A stretch of 64,000 nt of DNA from Rubrivivax gelatinosus (GTDB taxonomy: Bacteria > Pseudomonadota > Gammaproteobacteria > Burkholderiales > Burkholderiaceae_C). Position 1 is the stretch's first letter. Each line of letters starts with the position of its first letter. The position numbers were made by a program, and so were the translations under genes. The DNA lies in the NCBI RefSeq assembly GCF_004340905.1, contig NZ_SLXD01000012.1:142492-206491 (forward strand), written 5' to 3'. This document shows positions 27,540-36,945 of the stretch, piece by piece. The notes beneath the pieces were generated by a model. It was not told the origin of the DNA and did no database searches. It saw only the letters and a list, made by a program, of their open reading frames with translations.

Positions 27540-29705
27540 TCAGGCGGCCAACCGCGAGAGGTCGGCGACGCGGTTCATCGCGGCGTGCAGCGTGGCCAGC
27601 AGCGCCAGGCGGTTGCGGCGCAGCGCCGGGTCCTCGGCGTTGACCATCACGGCGTCGAAGAAGGCGTCGACCGGCGCCTTCAGCGCCGCCAGCGCCTGCA
27701 GCGAGGCGGTGTAGTCGGCGCGGGCGAAGGCTTCGTCGGCCTGCGGCGCGACACGGCCCAGCGCGTCGAACAGCGCGGCTTCGGCCGGCTCGACCAGCAG
27801 TGCCTGTGCCACCTGGAACTCCGGCGAAGCCTTGCCAGCGTCGTGCAACTGCGCCAGCGCACTCAGGCCAGTAGGTACGTCGTCAGCCTTCTTCAGGATG
27901 TTGCCGACCCGCTTGTTGGCGGCGGCCAGCGCCGGCGCCTCGGGCAGCGCGGCGAAGGCGCGCACCGCGGCCAGACGCTGCGGCAGCTCGGCCCAGCGTT
28001 CGGTGCGCAAGGCGACGACGGCGTCGACCTCGTGCGCGCTGTAACCCTGTTCACGCAGCCAGCCGACCAGGCGCTCGTCGAGGAAACGCAGCACCTCGGC
28101 CTGGGCCTGGCCGTGCCCGGCCGGGAAGGCGGCGAAGGCGGCCGACACCAGCGCCGGTACCGACAGCGGCAGCGCCTTCTCGACCAGCATGCGGATCACG
28201 CCCAGCGCGTGGCGGCGCAGCGCGAACGGGTCCTTGTCGCCGGTGGGCAACTGGCCGATGCCGAAGAGACCGGCCAGCGTCTCCAGCTTGTCGGCCAGCG
28301 CGACCGTGATGCCGGCCAGGCCGGCGTCGGTGCGCGGCAGCGCGTCGCCGGCAAAACGCGGGCGGTAGTGGTCCTCGACGGCCAGCGCGACGGCTTCGGT
28401 CTCGCCGTCGTGGCGCGCGTAGTAGCCACCCATCACGCCCTGCAGCTCGGGGAACTCGCCGACCATGTCGGTCAGCAGGTCGGCCTTGGCCAGCAGCGCG
28501 GCGCGGTCGGCCTGGGCCGCCAGCGCGGCGCCGCCGAGCTGCTCGCCGATGTGGCGCGCGATCGCCCGCACACGCTCGACGCGTTCGCCCTGGCTGCCCA
28601 GCTTGCCGTGGTAGACGACCTTGGCCAGCGCCGGGATGCGCGACTCGAGCGTCTTCTTGCGGTCCTGGTCGAAGAAGAACTTGGCGTCGGCCAGGCGCGG
28701 GCGCACGACACGCTCGTTGCCGCCGACGACGCGGCTGGCATCGGCCGGGCGGATGTTGCTGACGACGAGGAACCGTTCGGTCAGCCGGCCCTGGGCGTCG
28801 AGCAGCGGGAAGTACTTCTGGTTGGCCTTCATCGTCAGGATCAGGCACTCCTGCGGCACGGCCAGGAACTCGGGCTCGAAACGCGCCAGCAGCACGTTCG
28901 GGCGTTCGACCAGCGCCGTCACCTCGTCGAGCAGCGCGTCGTCGTCGATCGGCTTGAGGCCTTCCTTCGCGGCGGCCTCGTTCAGCTGGCGCACGATCTC
29001 GGCGCGGCGTTCGGCGAAGCTGGCGATGACGGCGCCTTCGTCGCGCAGCTGCGCGGCGTAGCGGTCGGCGTCGTGGATCTCGACGGTCGGCGTCGCCGCC
29101 TCGAAGCGGTGGCCGTGCGTCGTGCGGCCGGCCTGCAGGCCGAGCACGCCGACCGGCACGACTTGCGAGCCGTGCAGCGCGATCAGGCCGTGCGCCGGGC
29201 GCACGAAGTCGACGCTGGTCCAGCCGTCGGCGAGCTGGTACTTCATCACCTTGGGGATCGGCAGCTTGGCGACGGCTTCGGCCAGCGCCTTCTGCAGGCC
29301 CTCGGCCAGCGTCGCGCCGGGTTGGATGCTGTCCAGGTACAGCGCCTCGTTCTTGCCTTCGCCCTGGCGCTTGAGCTGCGCCACGACCTCGGCGCCGTGG
29401 CCCAGCGCGGCCAGCTTCTTCAGCAGCGCCGGCGAGGCGCTGCCGTCGGCGGCCAGCGCCACGGCCACCGGCATCAGCTTGGTGCTGACGGCCTGGTCAG
29501 GCGCCTTGGCGGCGACGCCGGCGACCTGCACCGCCAGGCGGCGCGGCGAGGCGTAGGCGGTGACAGCGGCGTCGGCCGCGGCGAGCTGCTGGGCGCGCAG
29601 GCCGTCGGCCAGCACGGCGGCGAAGGCCTCGCCCAGCTTCTTCAGCGCCTTGGGCGGCAGTTCCTCGACGAAGAGTTCGACGAGCAGGTTCTTCTTGTCG
29701 GTCAT
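27540..29705 (-). CDS. glyS: Glycine--tRNA ligase beta subunit
   Basis: The 721-residue beta chain of bacterial heterotetrameric glycyl-tRNA synthetase has the family start NLLVELFVEELPPKAL and a C-terminal region (ALRRNRLALLATL) used in tRNA recognition. It acts in the cytoplasm with GlyQ. The ATG at 29705 lies 4 bases after glyQ ends; upstream in-frame codons fall inside glyQ and are rejected. Confidence 0.97.
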   Translation of the reverse strand: MTDKKNLLVELFVEELPPKALKKLGEAFAAVLADGLRAQQLAAADAAVTAYASPRRLAVQVAGVAAKAPDQAVSTKLMPVAVALAADGSASPALLKKLAALGHGAEVVAQLKRQGEGKNEALYLDSIQPGATLAEGLQKALAEAVAKLPIPKVMKYQLADGWTSVDFVRPAHGLIALHGSQVVPVGVLGLQAGRTTHGHRFEAATPTVEIHDADRYAAQLRDEGAVIASFAERRAEIVRQLNEAAAKEGLKPIDDDALLDEVTALVERPNVLLARFEPEFLAVPQECLILTMKANQKYFPLLDAQGRLTERFLVVSNIRPADASRVVGGNERVVRPRLADAKFFFDQDRKKTLESRIPALAKVVYHGKLGSQGERVERVRAIARHIGEQLGGAALAAQADRAALLAKADLLTDMVGEFPELQGVMGGYYARHDGETEAVALAVEDHYRPRFAGDALPRTDAGLAGITVALADKLETLAGLFGIGQLPTGDKDPFALRRHALGVIRMLVEKALPLSVPALVSAAFAAFPAGHGQAQAEVLRFLDERLVGWLREQGYSAHEVDAVVALRTERWAELPQRLAAVRAFAALPEAPALAAANKRVGNILKKADDVPTGLSALAQLHDAGKASPEFQVAQALLVEPAEAALFDALGRVAPQADEAFARADYTASLQALAALKAPVDAFFDAVMVNAEDPALRRNRLALLATLHAAMNRVADLSRLAA

Positions 29706-29709
29706 GGTG

Positions 29710-30627
29710 TCAGGCCGCCTTCTTCGCGAGTTGCGCGGCGACTTCGTCGGCCCACTCGCGCGGCGCGAGCGGGAAGCCCAGGCGGGCGCGGCTGTCGAGG
29801 TAGCTCTGGGCGACGGCGCGCGCCAGGTTGCGGATGCGGCCGATGTAGCCGGCACGTTCGGTGACGCTGATCGCGCCGCGTGCGTCCAGCAGGTTGAAGG
29901 TGTGGCCGGCCTTCAGCAGCTGCTCGTAGGCCGGCAGCGCCAGTTGCTGCTCCATCAGGTACTTGGACTGCTTCTCGTGCGCGGCGAAGGCGGTGAGCAG
30001 GAACTCGACGTCGCTGTGCTCGAAGTTGTAGGTGCTCTGCTCGACCTCGTTCTGGTGGTAGACGTCGCCGTACTTCAGCGTGTCGGTCCACTGCAGGTCG
30101 TAGACCTTGTCCACGCCCTGCAGATACATCGCCAGGCGCTCCAGGCCGTAGGTGATCTCGCCGGTGATCGGCTTGCAGTCGATGCCGCCGACCTGCTGGA
30201 AGTAGGTGAACTGCGTCACCTCCATGCCGTTGAGCCACACCTCCCAGCCCAGGCCCCAGCAGCCCAGCGTCGGGTTCTCCCAGTCGTCCTCGACGAAACG
30301 CACGTCGTTGGCCTTCAGGTCGAAGCCCAGCGCTTCGAGCGAACCGAGGTAGAGGTCGAGGATGTTGGCCGGCGCGGGCTTGAGCACCACCTGATATTGG
30401 TAATAGTGCTGCAGGCGGTTCGGGTTCTCGCCGTAGCGGCCGTCCTTGGGGCGGCGGCTGGGCTGCACGTAGGCCGCCTTCCAGGGTTCCGGGCCGATCG
30501 AACGCAGAAAGGTCGCGGTGTGGCTGGTGCCGGCGCCGACTTCCATGTCGTAGGGCTGCAGCAGGGCGCAGCCCTGGGCGTCCCAGTAGGACTGCAGCTT
30601 GAGGATGATCTGCTGGAAGGTGAGCAT
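29710..30627 (-). CDS. glyQ: Glycine--tRNA ligase alpha subunit
   Basis: The 305-residue catalytic alpha subunit begins LTFQQIILKLQSYWD and contains the class II segments YVQPSRRPKDGRYGENPNR and EVWLNGMEVTQFTYFQQVGG, both near-invariant in GlyQ. It forms an alpha2beta2 enzyme with GlyS, immediately downstream. It follows lnt by 31 bases on the same strand. Confidence 0.97.
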   Translation of the reverse strand: MLTFQQIILKLQSYWDAQGCALLQPYDMEVGAGTSHTATFLRSIGPEPWKAAYVQPSRRPKDGRYGENPNRLQHYYQYQVVLKPAPANILDLYLGSLEALGFDLKANDVRFVEDDWENPTLGCWGLGWEVWLNGMEVTQFTYFQQVGGIDCKPITGEITYGLERLAMYLQGVDKVYDLQWTDTLKYGDVYHQNEVEQSTYNFEHSDVEFLLTAFAAHEKQSKYLMEQQLALPAYEQLLKAGHTFNLLDARGAISVTERAGYIGRIRNLARAVAQSYLDSRARLGFPLAPREWADEVAAQLAKKAA

Positions 30628-30658
30628 GACGGCGGGCGCGTACGGAAAACCCGGAAGT

Positions 30659-32197
30659 TTACGCAGCCCGCCGCCCCCACCCCGCCGACAGCATCACGAC
30701 CAGCGCCGCCAGCCCCGCCAGCGGCCACAGCCCGAAACGCGCCGCCCACCAGGCGAACGGCGTGACGCCGCTGCGGCCCTCGACCTCGGCTTCGAGCACG
30801 CCGCGCGTGCCGGGCGCGAGCTGCGCCGTCACCACGCCGCGGGCGTCGATGACCACCGTCATGCCGGTGTTGGTGGCGCGGATCATCGGCCGCTGGAACT
30901 CCAGCGCGCGCAGGCGGGAGATGTTCAGGTGCTGCGGCAGCGCCACCGTGTCGCCGAACCAGGCGATGTTCGAGACGTTGGCGAAGATCGTCGGCGAGGC
31001 CGCCGGGTCGGCGAAACGCCGCGCCAGCTCCTCGCCGAACAGATCCTCGTAACAGATGTTGGGACCGATGCGCTGACCGAGCACGGCGAACGACGGCGGG
31101 TCGACGACGCCGCGGTCGAAGTCGCCCAGCGGGATGTTCATCGCCTCGGTGAACCAGCGAAAACCTGTCGGCACGAACTCGCCGAAGGGCACGAGGTGGT
31201 GCTTGTCGTAGCGGTAGCGCTCGCCGTCGGACAGCCCGGCGACCGAATTCGTGTAGCCGCGCTCGAAGTCGCCCAGCGGCACGCCGACCAGCGCCGCGCG
31301 CCCGGGCGCGGCGAAACGCGCGGCCAGCCGCTCCCAGTAGCCGGGCGCGAACTCGGCCAGCTGGAACGGCAGCAGCGGCACCGCGGTCTCGGGCGCGACG
31401 ACGAGCTGGCCGCGCGCGCCGTCCAGCGCCTGCTCCAGCCAGGCCATGGCCTCGGGCATGCGCTCGACGGCGAACTTCTCGTCCTGCGCGACGTTGGTCT
31501 GCACCAGCGTCACCGCCAGCGCGCCGGCCGGCGCGTCGAAACGCTGCAGCGCCGCCAGCCCCGGCAGGCCGAGCAGCGCCAGCGCCGCGAGCACCGGCGC
31601 GACGCGCCCTCGCCGCGCCGCCGCGGCATGCGCCAGCAGCCCGGCGGCCAAGGCCAGCAGCGCCCCGAGGCCGTAGACGCCAACCCAAGGCGCCAGCGCC
31701 GCCAGCGGCGCGTCGACCAGGGCGTAGCCCGAGGCGACCCAGGGGAAGCCGGTGAACAGCACGCCGCGCGCCAGTTCGGCCAGCAGCCACAGCGCCGCGA
31801 ACAGCGCCGCGTCGGGCGCGGCGCAGCCGCGCCGCCAGCGGGCGAAAGCGGCCATCGCCGCCGCCAGATAAAGAGACAGTGCCGCGGCCAGCGCGGCGAC
31901 GCCGGCCGCCGCCAGCGGCGCCGGCAGGCCGCCGTAGCGCTGCATGCTGACGTACAGCCACCAGGTGCCCGCCGCCAGCCAGCCGAAGCCGTAGGCCCAG
32001 CCCAGCAGCGCGGCACGCGCCGGCGCGGCACGTCCGCAGGCCAGCGCCAGCAGCGCCGTCGACACCACGGCCAGCGGCCAGGCCGTGGTCTGCACGAAGG
32101 CCAGCGTCTGCAGCGCGCCGAGCGCGGCCATCACCAGCGGCAGCGACCAGCGCCCGCGGGCGGCCGGCCGCGCCGTCGTGAACATGATCCGGGTCAT
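30659..32197 (-). CDS. lnt: Apolipoprotein N-acyltransferase
   Basis: The 512-residue inner-membrane protein has about six to eight N-terminal membrane spans and a C-terminal nitrilase-like domain facing the periplasm. The catalytic Glu-Lys-Cys triad is visible in VAPETAVPL, DKHHLVPFGEF and NICYEDLFGEE. It adds the third acyl chain to lipoproteins before export by Lol. It follows corC by 40 bases, the common corC-lnt order. Confidence 0.95.
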   Translation of the reverse strand: MTRIMFTTARPAARGRWSLPLVMAALGALQTLAFVQTTAWPLAVVSTALLALACGRAAPARAALLGWAYGFGWLAAGTWWLYVSMQRYGGLPAPLAAAGVAALAAALSLYLAAAMAAFARWRRGCAAPDAALFAALWLLAELARGVLFTGFPWVASGYALVDAPLAALAPWVGVYGLGALLALAAGLLAHAAAARRGRVAPVLAALALLGLPGLAALQRFDAPAGALAVTLVQTNVAQDEKFAVERMPEAMAWLEQALDGARGQLVVAPETAVPLLPFQLAEFAPGYWERLAARFAAPGRAALVGVPLGDFERGYTNSVAGLSDGERYRYDKHHLVPFGEFVPTGFRWFTEAMNIPLGDFDRGVVDPPSFAVLGQRIGPNICYEDLFGEELARRFADPAASPTIFANVSNIAWFGDTVALPQHLNISRLRALEFQRPMIRATNTGMTVVIDARGVVTAQLAPGTRGVLEAEVEGRSGVTPFAWWAARFGLWPLAGLAALVVMLSAGWGRRAA

Positions 32198-32237
32198 CGC
32201 CGCCCCTCGCGGGCGGCGTTCACGGCCGCGACGCGCG

Positions 32238-33128
32238 TCATGCGCGCGGTTCGCCGGACGCGCCGATGCGCCAGACGCGGAACCAGCGCACGGCGCCGCC
32301 CCGCGTCAGCATCACCGTGAAGCGCAGGCCGCCGATCTCCAGCGACTCGCCGCGCCGCGGCACGCGGCCGAACTCCTGCGCGACGAGGCCGCCGATGGTG
32401 TCGAAGTCGGCGGTCGGCAGCTCGACGGCGAAGGCGCGGTTGACGGCCTCGATCTCGACGTCGCCGGCGACGCGCTGCGAGCCGTCGGCCAGCGTGTAGA
32501 TGCCGGCGTCGCCGCGGCCGTCGTCGCGATCGTCGAACTCGTCCTCGATCTCGCCGACGATCTCCTCGAGCACGTCCTCGATCGTGATCAGCCCGGCGGT
32601 GTTGCCGAACTCGTCGATGACGATCGCGAGGTGGTTGCGGTTGGAGCGGAAGTCGCGCAGCAGCTCGTTCAGGCGCTTGCTCTCGGGCACGAAGACCGCC
32701 GGGCGCAGCAGCGTGCGCAGGTTCAGCTCGGGCGCACGCTGCAGCTTCAGCAGGTCCTTGGCCAGCAGGATGCCGATGACGTTCTCGCGTTTGTCCTCGT
32801 AGACCGGGAACCGCGAGTGCCCGGCCGCGATGACGGCCGAGAGGAGCGCGTCGTAGCTCGCGTCGATGTCGAGCAGGTCCATGCGCGGCGCGGCGACCAT
32901 CACGTCGCCGGCGCTCAGGTCGGCCATGCGCAGCACGCCTTCGAGCATCAGCCTGGACTCGGGCTCGATCAGCTCGCGCTGCTCGGCGTCGGCCAGGGTC
33001 TTCATCAGCTCGTCCTTGCTGTCGGGGCCGGGCGAGACGAACTCGACCAGGCGCTCGAAGAAGGAGCGTTTGTCCGCGGGCGGCGGCGTCGCGCCGCGCG
33101 CGGACTTGGAAGAAGGAGGTTCGGACAC
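32238..33128 (-). CDS. corC: CorC-family CBS domain protein
   Basis: The 296-residue cytoplasmic protein has two CBS domains (for example VMVAAPRMDLLDID and VFVPESKRLNELL) followed by a CorC_HlyC transporter-associated domain ending in ISLEIGG-like strands. CorC/YbeX is linked to Mg2+/Co2+ homeostasis and to membrane integrity. A GTG at 33128 (reading VSEPPSSK) is the most likely start because upstream in-frame sequence is intergenic. It heads the corC-lnt-glyQ-glyS-gmhB-plsC cluster and is divergent from the COG0523 gene. Confidence 0.92.
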   Translation of the reverse strand: MSEPPSSKSARGATPPPADKRSFFERLVEFVSPGPDSKDELMKTLADAEQRELIEPESRLMLEGVLRMADLSAGDVMVAAPRMDLLDIDASYDALLSAVIAAGHSRFPVYEDKRENVIGILLAKDLLKLQRAPELNLRTLLRPAVFVPESKRLNELLRDFRSNRNHLAIVIDEFGNTAGLITIEDVLEEIVGEIEDEFDDRDDGRGDAGIYTLADGSQRVAGDVEIEAVNRAFAVELPTADFDTIGGLVAQEFGRVPRRGESLEIGGLRFTVMLTRGGAVRWFRVWRIGASGEPRA

Positions 33129-33249
33129 GAGGGTGTCGGCAGTGGGGGTAGCGAAGAATACCCCACGCGCTTGACACGGCCGGGGGCTTGCAAGACAGTC
33201 TGCCGCCCTCAAGTGGGAGGGCCTCTTTCTCCCCCAGCCCCCCGACACC

Positions 33250-34284
33250 ATGAGCAACGGACTGATCCCGGCCACCATCCTCACGGGCTTCCTGGGCAGC
33301 GGCAAGACGACGCTGCTCAAGCGCGTGCTGACCGAAACGCACGGCCAGAAGATCGCCGTCATCGAGAACGAGTTCGGCGAGGAGAACATCGACAACGACA
33401 TCCTCGTCGCCGACACCGAGGAACAGATCATCCAGATGAGCAACGGCTGTGTCTGCTGCACGATCCGCGAGGACCTGCGCTCGACGCTGTCGGACCTGGC
33501 CGAACGCCGCCGCAAGGGCCTGATCGCCTTCGACCGCGTCGTCATCGAGACCACCGGCCTGGCCGACCCCGGCCCGGTGGCACAGACCTTCTTCATGGAC
33601 GACGAGATCGCCGAGAGCTACCTGCTCGACTCGGTGCTCACGCTCGTGGACGCGGTGCACGCCGACGAGCAGCTCAACACGCGCCAGGAGGCGCGCCGCC
33701 AGGTCGGGTTCGCCGACCGGCTGTTCATCAGCAAGTCCGACCTGGCGCCGGCCGCCGCGCTCGACGCGCTGCAGTACCGGCTGCGCCAGATGAACCCGCG
33801 TGCGCCGCAGCGCTCGGTGCACTTCGGCGAGGTCGCGATCGCCGAGATCTTCGACCTCAAGGGCTTCAACCTCAGCACCAAGCTCGACATCGACCCGGAC
33901 TTCCTGGCCGACCAGGCGCACGCGCACGACCACCATCACCACCACGACGGCGAGGCCTGCGACCACCCCAGCCATCACGCGCACGACGACGACGTGAAGT
34001 CCTTCGTCTTCCGCGCCAAGCGGCCGTTCAGCCCCGCCAAGCTGGAGGACTTCCTCGGTTCGGTGGTCCAGGTCTACGGTCCGAAGATGCTGCGCTACAA
34101 GGGCGTGCTGTACATGAAGGGCAGCGACCGCAAGGTCGTCTTCCAGGGTGTGCACCAGTTGATGGGCAGCGACCTGGGGCCGAAGTGGGCGCCGGGCGAA
34201 GACAAGCTGAGCAAGCTGGTCTTCATCGGTATCGACCTGCCGCGCGACATCCTCGAACAGGGGCTGGAGCAGTGCCTCGTCTGA
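33250..34284 (+). CDS. COG0523 (CobW/ZNG1-type) metallochaperone GTPase
   Basis: The 344-residue SIMIBI-class GTPase has Walker A GFLGSGKTT (residues 13-21), the family metal motif CVCC (Cys67, Cys69, Cys70) and a histidine-rich loop near residues 220-245 (HAHDHHHHHDG), which should bind zinc or a similar metal. Members deliver or sense Zn, Co or Ni. The C-terminal CobW domain is complete. No Zur box is evident upstream. It precedes dksA by 160 bases on the same strand. The metal partner cannot be fixed from sequence. Confidence 0.93.
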   Translation: MSNGLIPATILTGFLGSGKTTLLKRVLTETHGQKIAVIENEFGEENIDNDILVADTEEQIIQMSNGCVCCTIREDLRSTLSDLAERRRKGLIAFDRVVIETTGLADPGPVAQTFFMDDEIAESYLLDSVLTLVDAVHADEQLNTRQEARRQVGFADRLFISKSDLAPAAALDALQYRLRQMNPRAPQRSVHFGEVAIAEIFDLKGFNLSTKLDIDPDFLADQAHAHDHHHHHDGEACDHPSHHAHDDDVKSFVFRAKRPFSPAKLEDFLGSVVQVYGPKMLRYKGVLYMKGSDRKVVFQGVHQLMGSDLGPKWAPGEDKLSKLVFIGIDLPRDILEQGLEQCLV

Positions 34285-34443
34285 GGGCGGCCAACGACCT
34301 CGGCGAACAGGCCCCGCAGCGGAGCCAGCCGTGGCTACAATCCGCGCGCTTCGCGGCCCACCGGCCCCGAGGACCCGACCCAGGGCTGCGGGTATAACAG
34401 GACATTCAGCGCGTCCCTGGAACCAGGGCGAGGAGAGACTCCC

Positions 34444-35091
34444 GTGAGCAAGTCCCCAGCCAAGCCCGCGGTCGCCGCAGCCAAGACGGCCTCCAAGGCC
34501 GGCAAGGCCCCGGCGGCGCCCGTTCCCTCGCCCGCACCGGCCCAGCCGGAAAACCGTTTCACTGCTCGTTTTGCGCCGGCCCGCCCGGCGCCCAAGAACT
34601 CGACCGAACCGATGGACGTCACCAAGCCGGCCGCCAAGGCCGACCCCAAGCTCGCCGATGCCTGGAAAAACAAGGCCGGCCGCGACCTGACCGAGGCCGA
34701 ACTGCTCGCGATGCCCGACAGCGAGTACATGAACGAGAAGCAGATCGAGTTCTTCCGTACGCGTCTGCAGGCGCAGAAGGACGATCTGCTGTCCAACGCC
34801 GGCGAAACCACCGAACACCTGCGCGAGGACACCTCGATCGTGCCGGACCCGGCCGACCGGGCGACGATCGAGGAAGAGCACGCGCTGGAGCTGCGCACCC
34901 GCGACCGCGAGCGCAAGCTCCTCAAGAAGATCGCCCAGTCGATCGCGCGCCTGGACAGCGGCGAGTACGGCTACTGCGACGAGACCGGCGAGCCGATCGG
35001 CCTGGCGCGCCTGCTCGCGCGCCCGACCGCGACGCTGTCGCTGGAAGCGCAGCAGCGCCGCGAGCTGAAGCAGAAGATGTTCGGCGACTGA
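34444..35091 (+). CDS. dksA: RNA polymerase-binding factor DksA with long N-terminal tail
   Basis: The 215-residue protein has the DksA coiled coil and C-terminal GEPIGLARLLARPTATLSLE segment. Only one of the four zinc-finger cysteines remains (Cys178, in YCDETGEP); the others are Thr, Ser and Ala. This one-cysteine type is known from alpha- and betaproteobacteria and should fold without zinc. About 80 N-terminal residues are Ala/Lys/Pro-rich and probably disordered. The GTG at 34444 has a strong GAGGAG site. A TACAAT -10 box lies at 34336-34341. DksA works with ppGpp to adjust rRNA and amino acid promoters. Confidence 0.93.
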   Translation: MSKSPAKPAVAAAKTASKAGKAPAAPVPSPAPAQPENRFTARFAPARPAPKNSTEPMDVTKPAAKADPKLADAWKNKAGRDLTEAELLAMPDSEYMNEKQIEFFRTRLQAQKDDLLSNAGETTEHLREDTSIVPDPADRATIEEEHALELRTRDRERKLLKKIAQSIARLDSGEYGYCDETGEPIGLARLLARPTATLSLEAQQRRELKQKMFGD

Positions 35092-35146
35092 CGCCGGGCA
35101 CGCCACACGGCGCCGGCGCCGTGCTGCCGCCGGCTACATTACGACC

Positions 35147-36868
35147 ATGGCGGACCCCAAGGACGGCGAGAGCTTCTTCCGCAAGGTGGTGCGGTTCGTC
35201 GCCAACCCGACGACCGACTGGACCGAGCTGAACTCGCGCCAGGACGACAGCCGCGAGCTCGAACTCGAGAAGACCGAGCTCAAGGCGATGATCGAACGCA
35301 AGCGGCGCAACGACTTCGTCCGCAAGCGCGAGTTCGACATGCTGCGCCGCGTGCGCCGCGAAGGGCTGTCGCCCGACCAGCTCGCCGCCCTGGGAGGCTC
35401 CTCCCGGCTCGACGACTCCGAGGCCCGGCTGCCCGAGTCCTCGGGGGCGCGTGTCGACTCCGGCGTCAAGGAGAAGATCGACGCCATCGAGCAGCAGATG
35501 GTCGGCGGCGGGTACGACGCCGCCCGCGGCGGCGCACGCGCGGCGCCGGCCGTGGCACGCGAGCCCGCGCCGCGCAGCCCGGCACCGCCGCCTCAACCCG
35601 CCGGCGGCCTGGAGTTCGCGCCGCTGACGCAGCCGATGCCCGGCGAGCTGCCGCCGATGCCCGCCACGCCGGCGGCGATCCCGACGCTGACGCTGCCGAC
35701 CTCGGTGCCCAGCGGCGTGATGCCGATGTCCAGCGAGTTCGGCAGCCCCTTTGCCGTCGAGGTCAGCGAGGTCGTGCACGACCCCGAACTCGACGAGGCG
35801 GTGATCGCGTTCGCGAACGCCGACTTCAACACCTGCGAGCAGGCTCTGCAGGAGCTCACCGGCGTGGGCGGCGCGCGTGCCCAGCACGCCGAGACCTGGC
35901 TGGTGCTCTTCGATCTCTACCGTGCCATCGGCCAGCAGGCGCGGTTCGAGAGCTTGGCGATCGACTATGCGCAGCAGTTCGGCTGGTCGGCGCCGCAGTG
36001 GTATTCGCTGCCCAAGCTGGTCGCCGAGGCGGTGGCCGAGGAACGCCCGCGCGGCAGCGGGCCATCGACACGCGCCTCGGGCGAGGTCGGCTGGTCCTGC
36101 CCCGAGACGCTGGACATGGACGCGCTGGCCCGGCTGCGTTCGCTGACGCTGCAGATGCCGCTGCCCTGGGTCTTCGACTGGAGTCGCCTGCGCTCGATCG
36201 ACCCCGAGGCGGCGATGCAGCTGTCGACGCTGTTCCGGCTGTGGGCCGGGCAGGCGCTGGAGATGCGCTGGATCGGCGGTGACCAGCTCTTTGCCGTGCT
36301 CGCCGAAGCCGCGCCCACCGGCGTGCGCGACGCCGACCCGGCGTTCTGGCTTGCCCGGCTGGACGCGCTTCGCCTGGCCAACCGCGCCGACCAGTTCGAC
36401 GAGGCGGCGATCGACTACTGCGTCACCTACGAGGTCTCGCCGCCGTCTTGGGAGGCGGCGCGCTGCCGCGTGCGCATCAGCAGCGGAGGGCTGTCCACGC
36501 GCACGCCGCCGATGTCGATGGTGGGCGAGGTGTCGACGAGTTTTCTCGAGTCGGCGATGCCCGACGACACCGTGATGCAGGTGGAGCAGGCGCATGTCGA
36601 ACTCACCGGCCAGCTGGTCGGCGACATCGGCAAGACGCTGACGCTGCTCGACGGCCAGCTCGGTGCCGCGCCGCTGGTCAGCGTGTCCTGCGCACGCCTG
36701 ATCCGCGTCGACTTCATCGCCGCCGGTGACCTGCTGAACTGGGTCATCACCAAGGGCGAGACCGAGAAGCGCTCGGTGATGTTCGTCGACGCCCACCGCC
36801 TCGTCGCGCTGTTCTTCGGCGCGATGGGCATCAACGCCCACGCCAAGGTCCAGGTGCGCAAGGTCTGA
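35147..36868 (+). CDS. STAS-domain protein upstream of hslVU
   Basis: The 573-residue protein has a charged helical N-terminus (about residues 1-90, many Arg/Glu), a Pro/Ala-rich linker (about 125-200), a helical TPR-like middle (about 200-300) and a C-terminal STAS-like domain (about 475-570, with CARLIRVDFIAAGDLLNW). A related fold may occur near 320-390 (FDWSRLRSIDPEAAMQLSTL), so the STAS unit may be doubled. No signal peptide is seen. The family is met in betaproteobacteria near hslVU, but I know no function. STAS domains often bind small ligands or partner proteins in signalling. Confidence 0.8.
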   Translation: MADPKDGESFFRKVVRFVANPTTDWTELNSRQDDSRELELEKTELKAMIERKRRNDFVRKREFDMLRRVRREGLSPDQLAALGGSSRLDDSEARLPESSGARVDSGVKEKIDAIEQQMVGGGYDAARGGARAAPAVAREPAPRSPAPPPQPAGGLEFAPLTQPMPGELPPMPATPAAIPTLTLPTSVPSGVMPMSSEFGSPFAVEVSEVVHDPELDEAVIAFANADFNTCEQALQELTGVGGARAQHAETWLVLFDLYRAIGQQARFESLAIDYAQQFGWSAPQWYSLPKLVAEAVAEERPRGSGPSTRASGEVGWSCPETLDMDALARLRSLTLQMPLPWVFDWSRLRSIDPEAAMQLSTLFRLWAGQALEMRWIGGDQLFAVLAEAAPTGVRDADPAFWLARLDALRLANRADQFDEAAIDYCVTYEVSPPSWEAARCRVRISSGGLSTRTPPMSMVGEVSTSFLESAMPDDTVMQVEQAHVELTGQLVGDIGKTLTLLDGQLGAAPLVSVSCARLIRVDFIAAGDLLNWVITKGETEKRSVMFVDAHRLVALFFGAMGINAHAKVQVRKV

Positions 36869-36945
36869 AGGCCGCGCCGGCCGCGTCCGCGCGCCGGGGC
36901 CGACCGACTTGAAGCACGCCCGACCAGCCCCACCTGCAGCAGACC

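Noticed and set aside
34444..35091. Loss of zinc-finger cysteines in DksA as a novelty
   Set aside because: Single-cysteine DksA proteins are common in alpha- and betaproteobacteria, so the change itself is not new.
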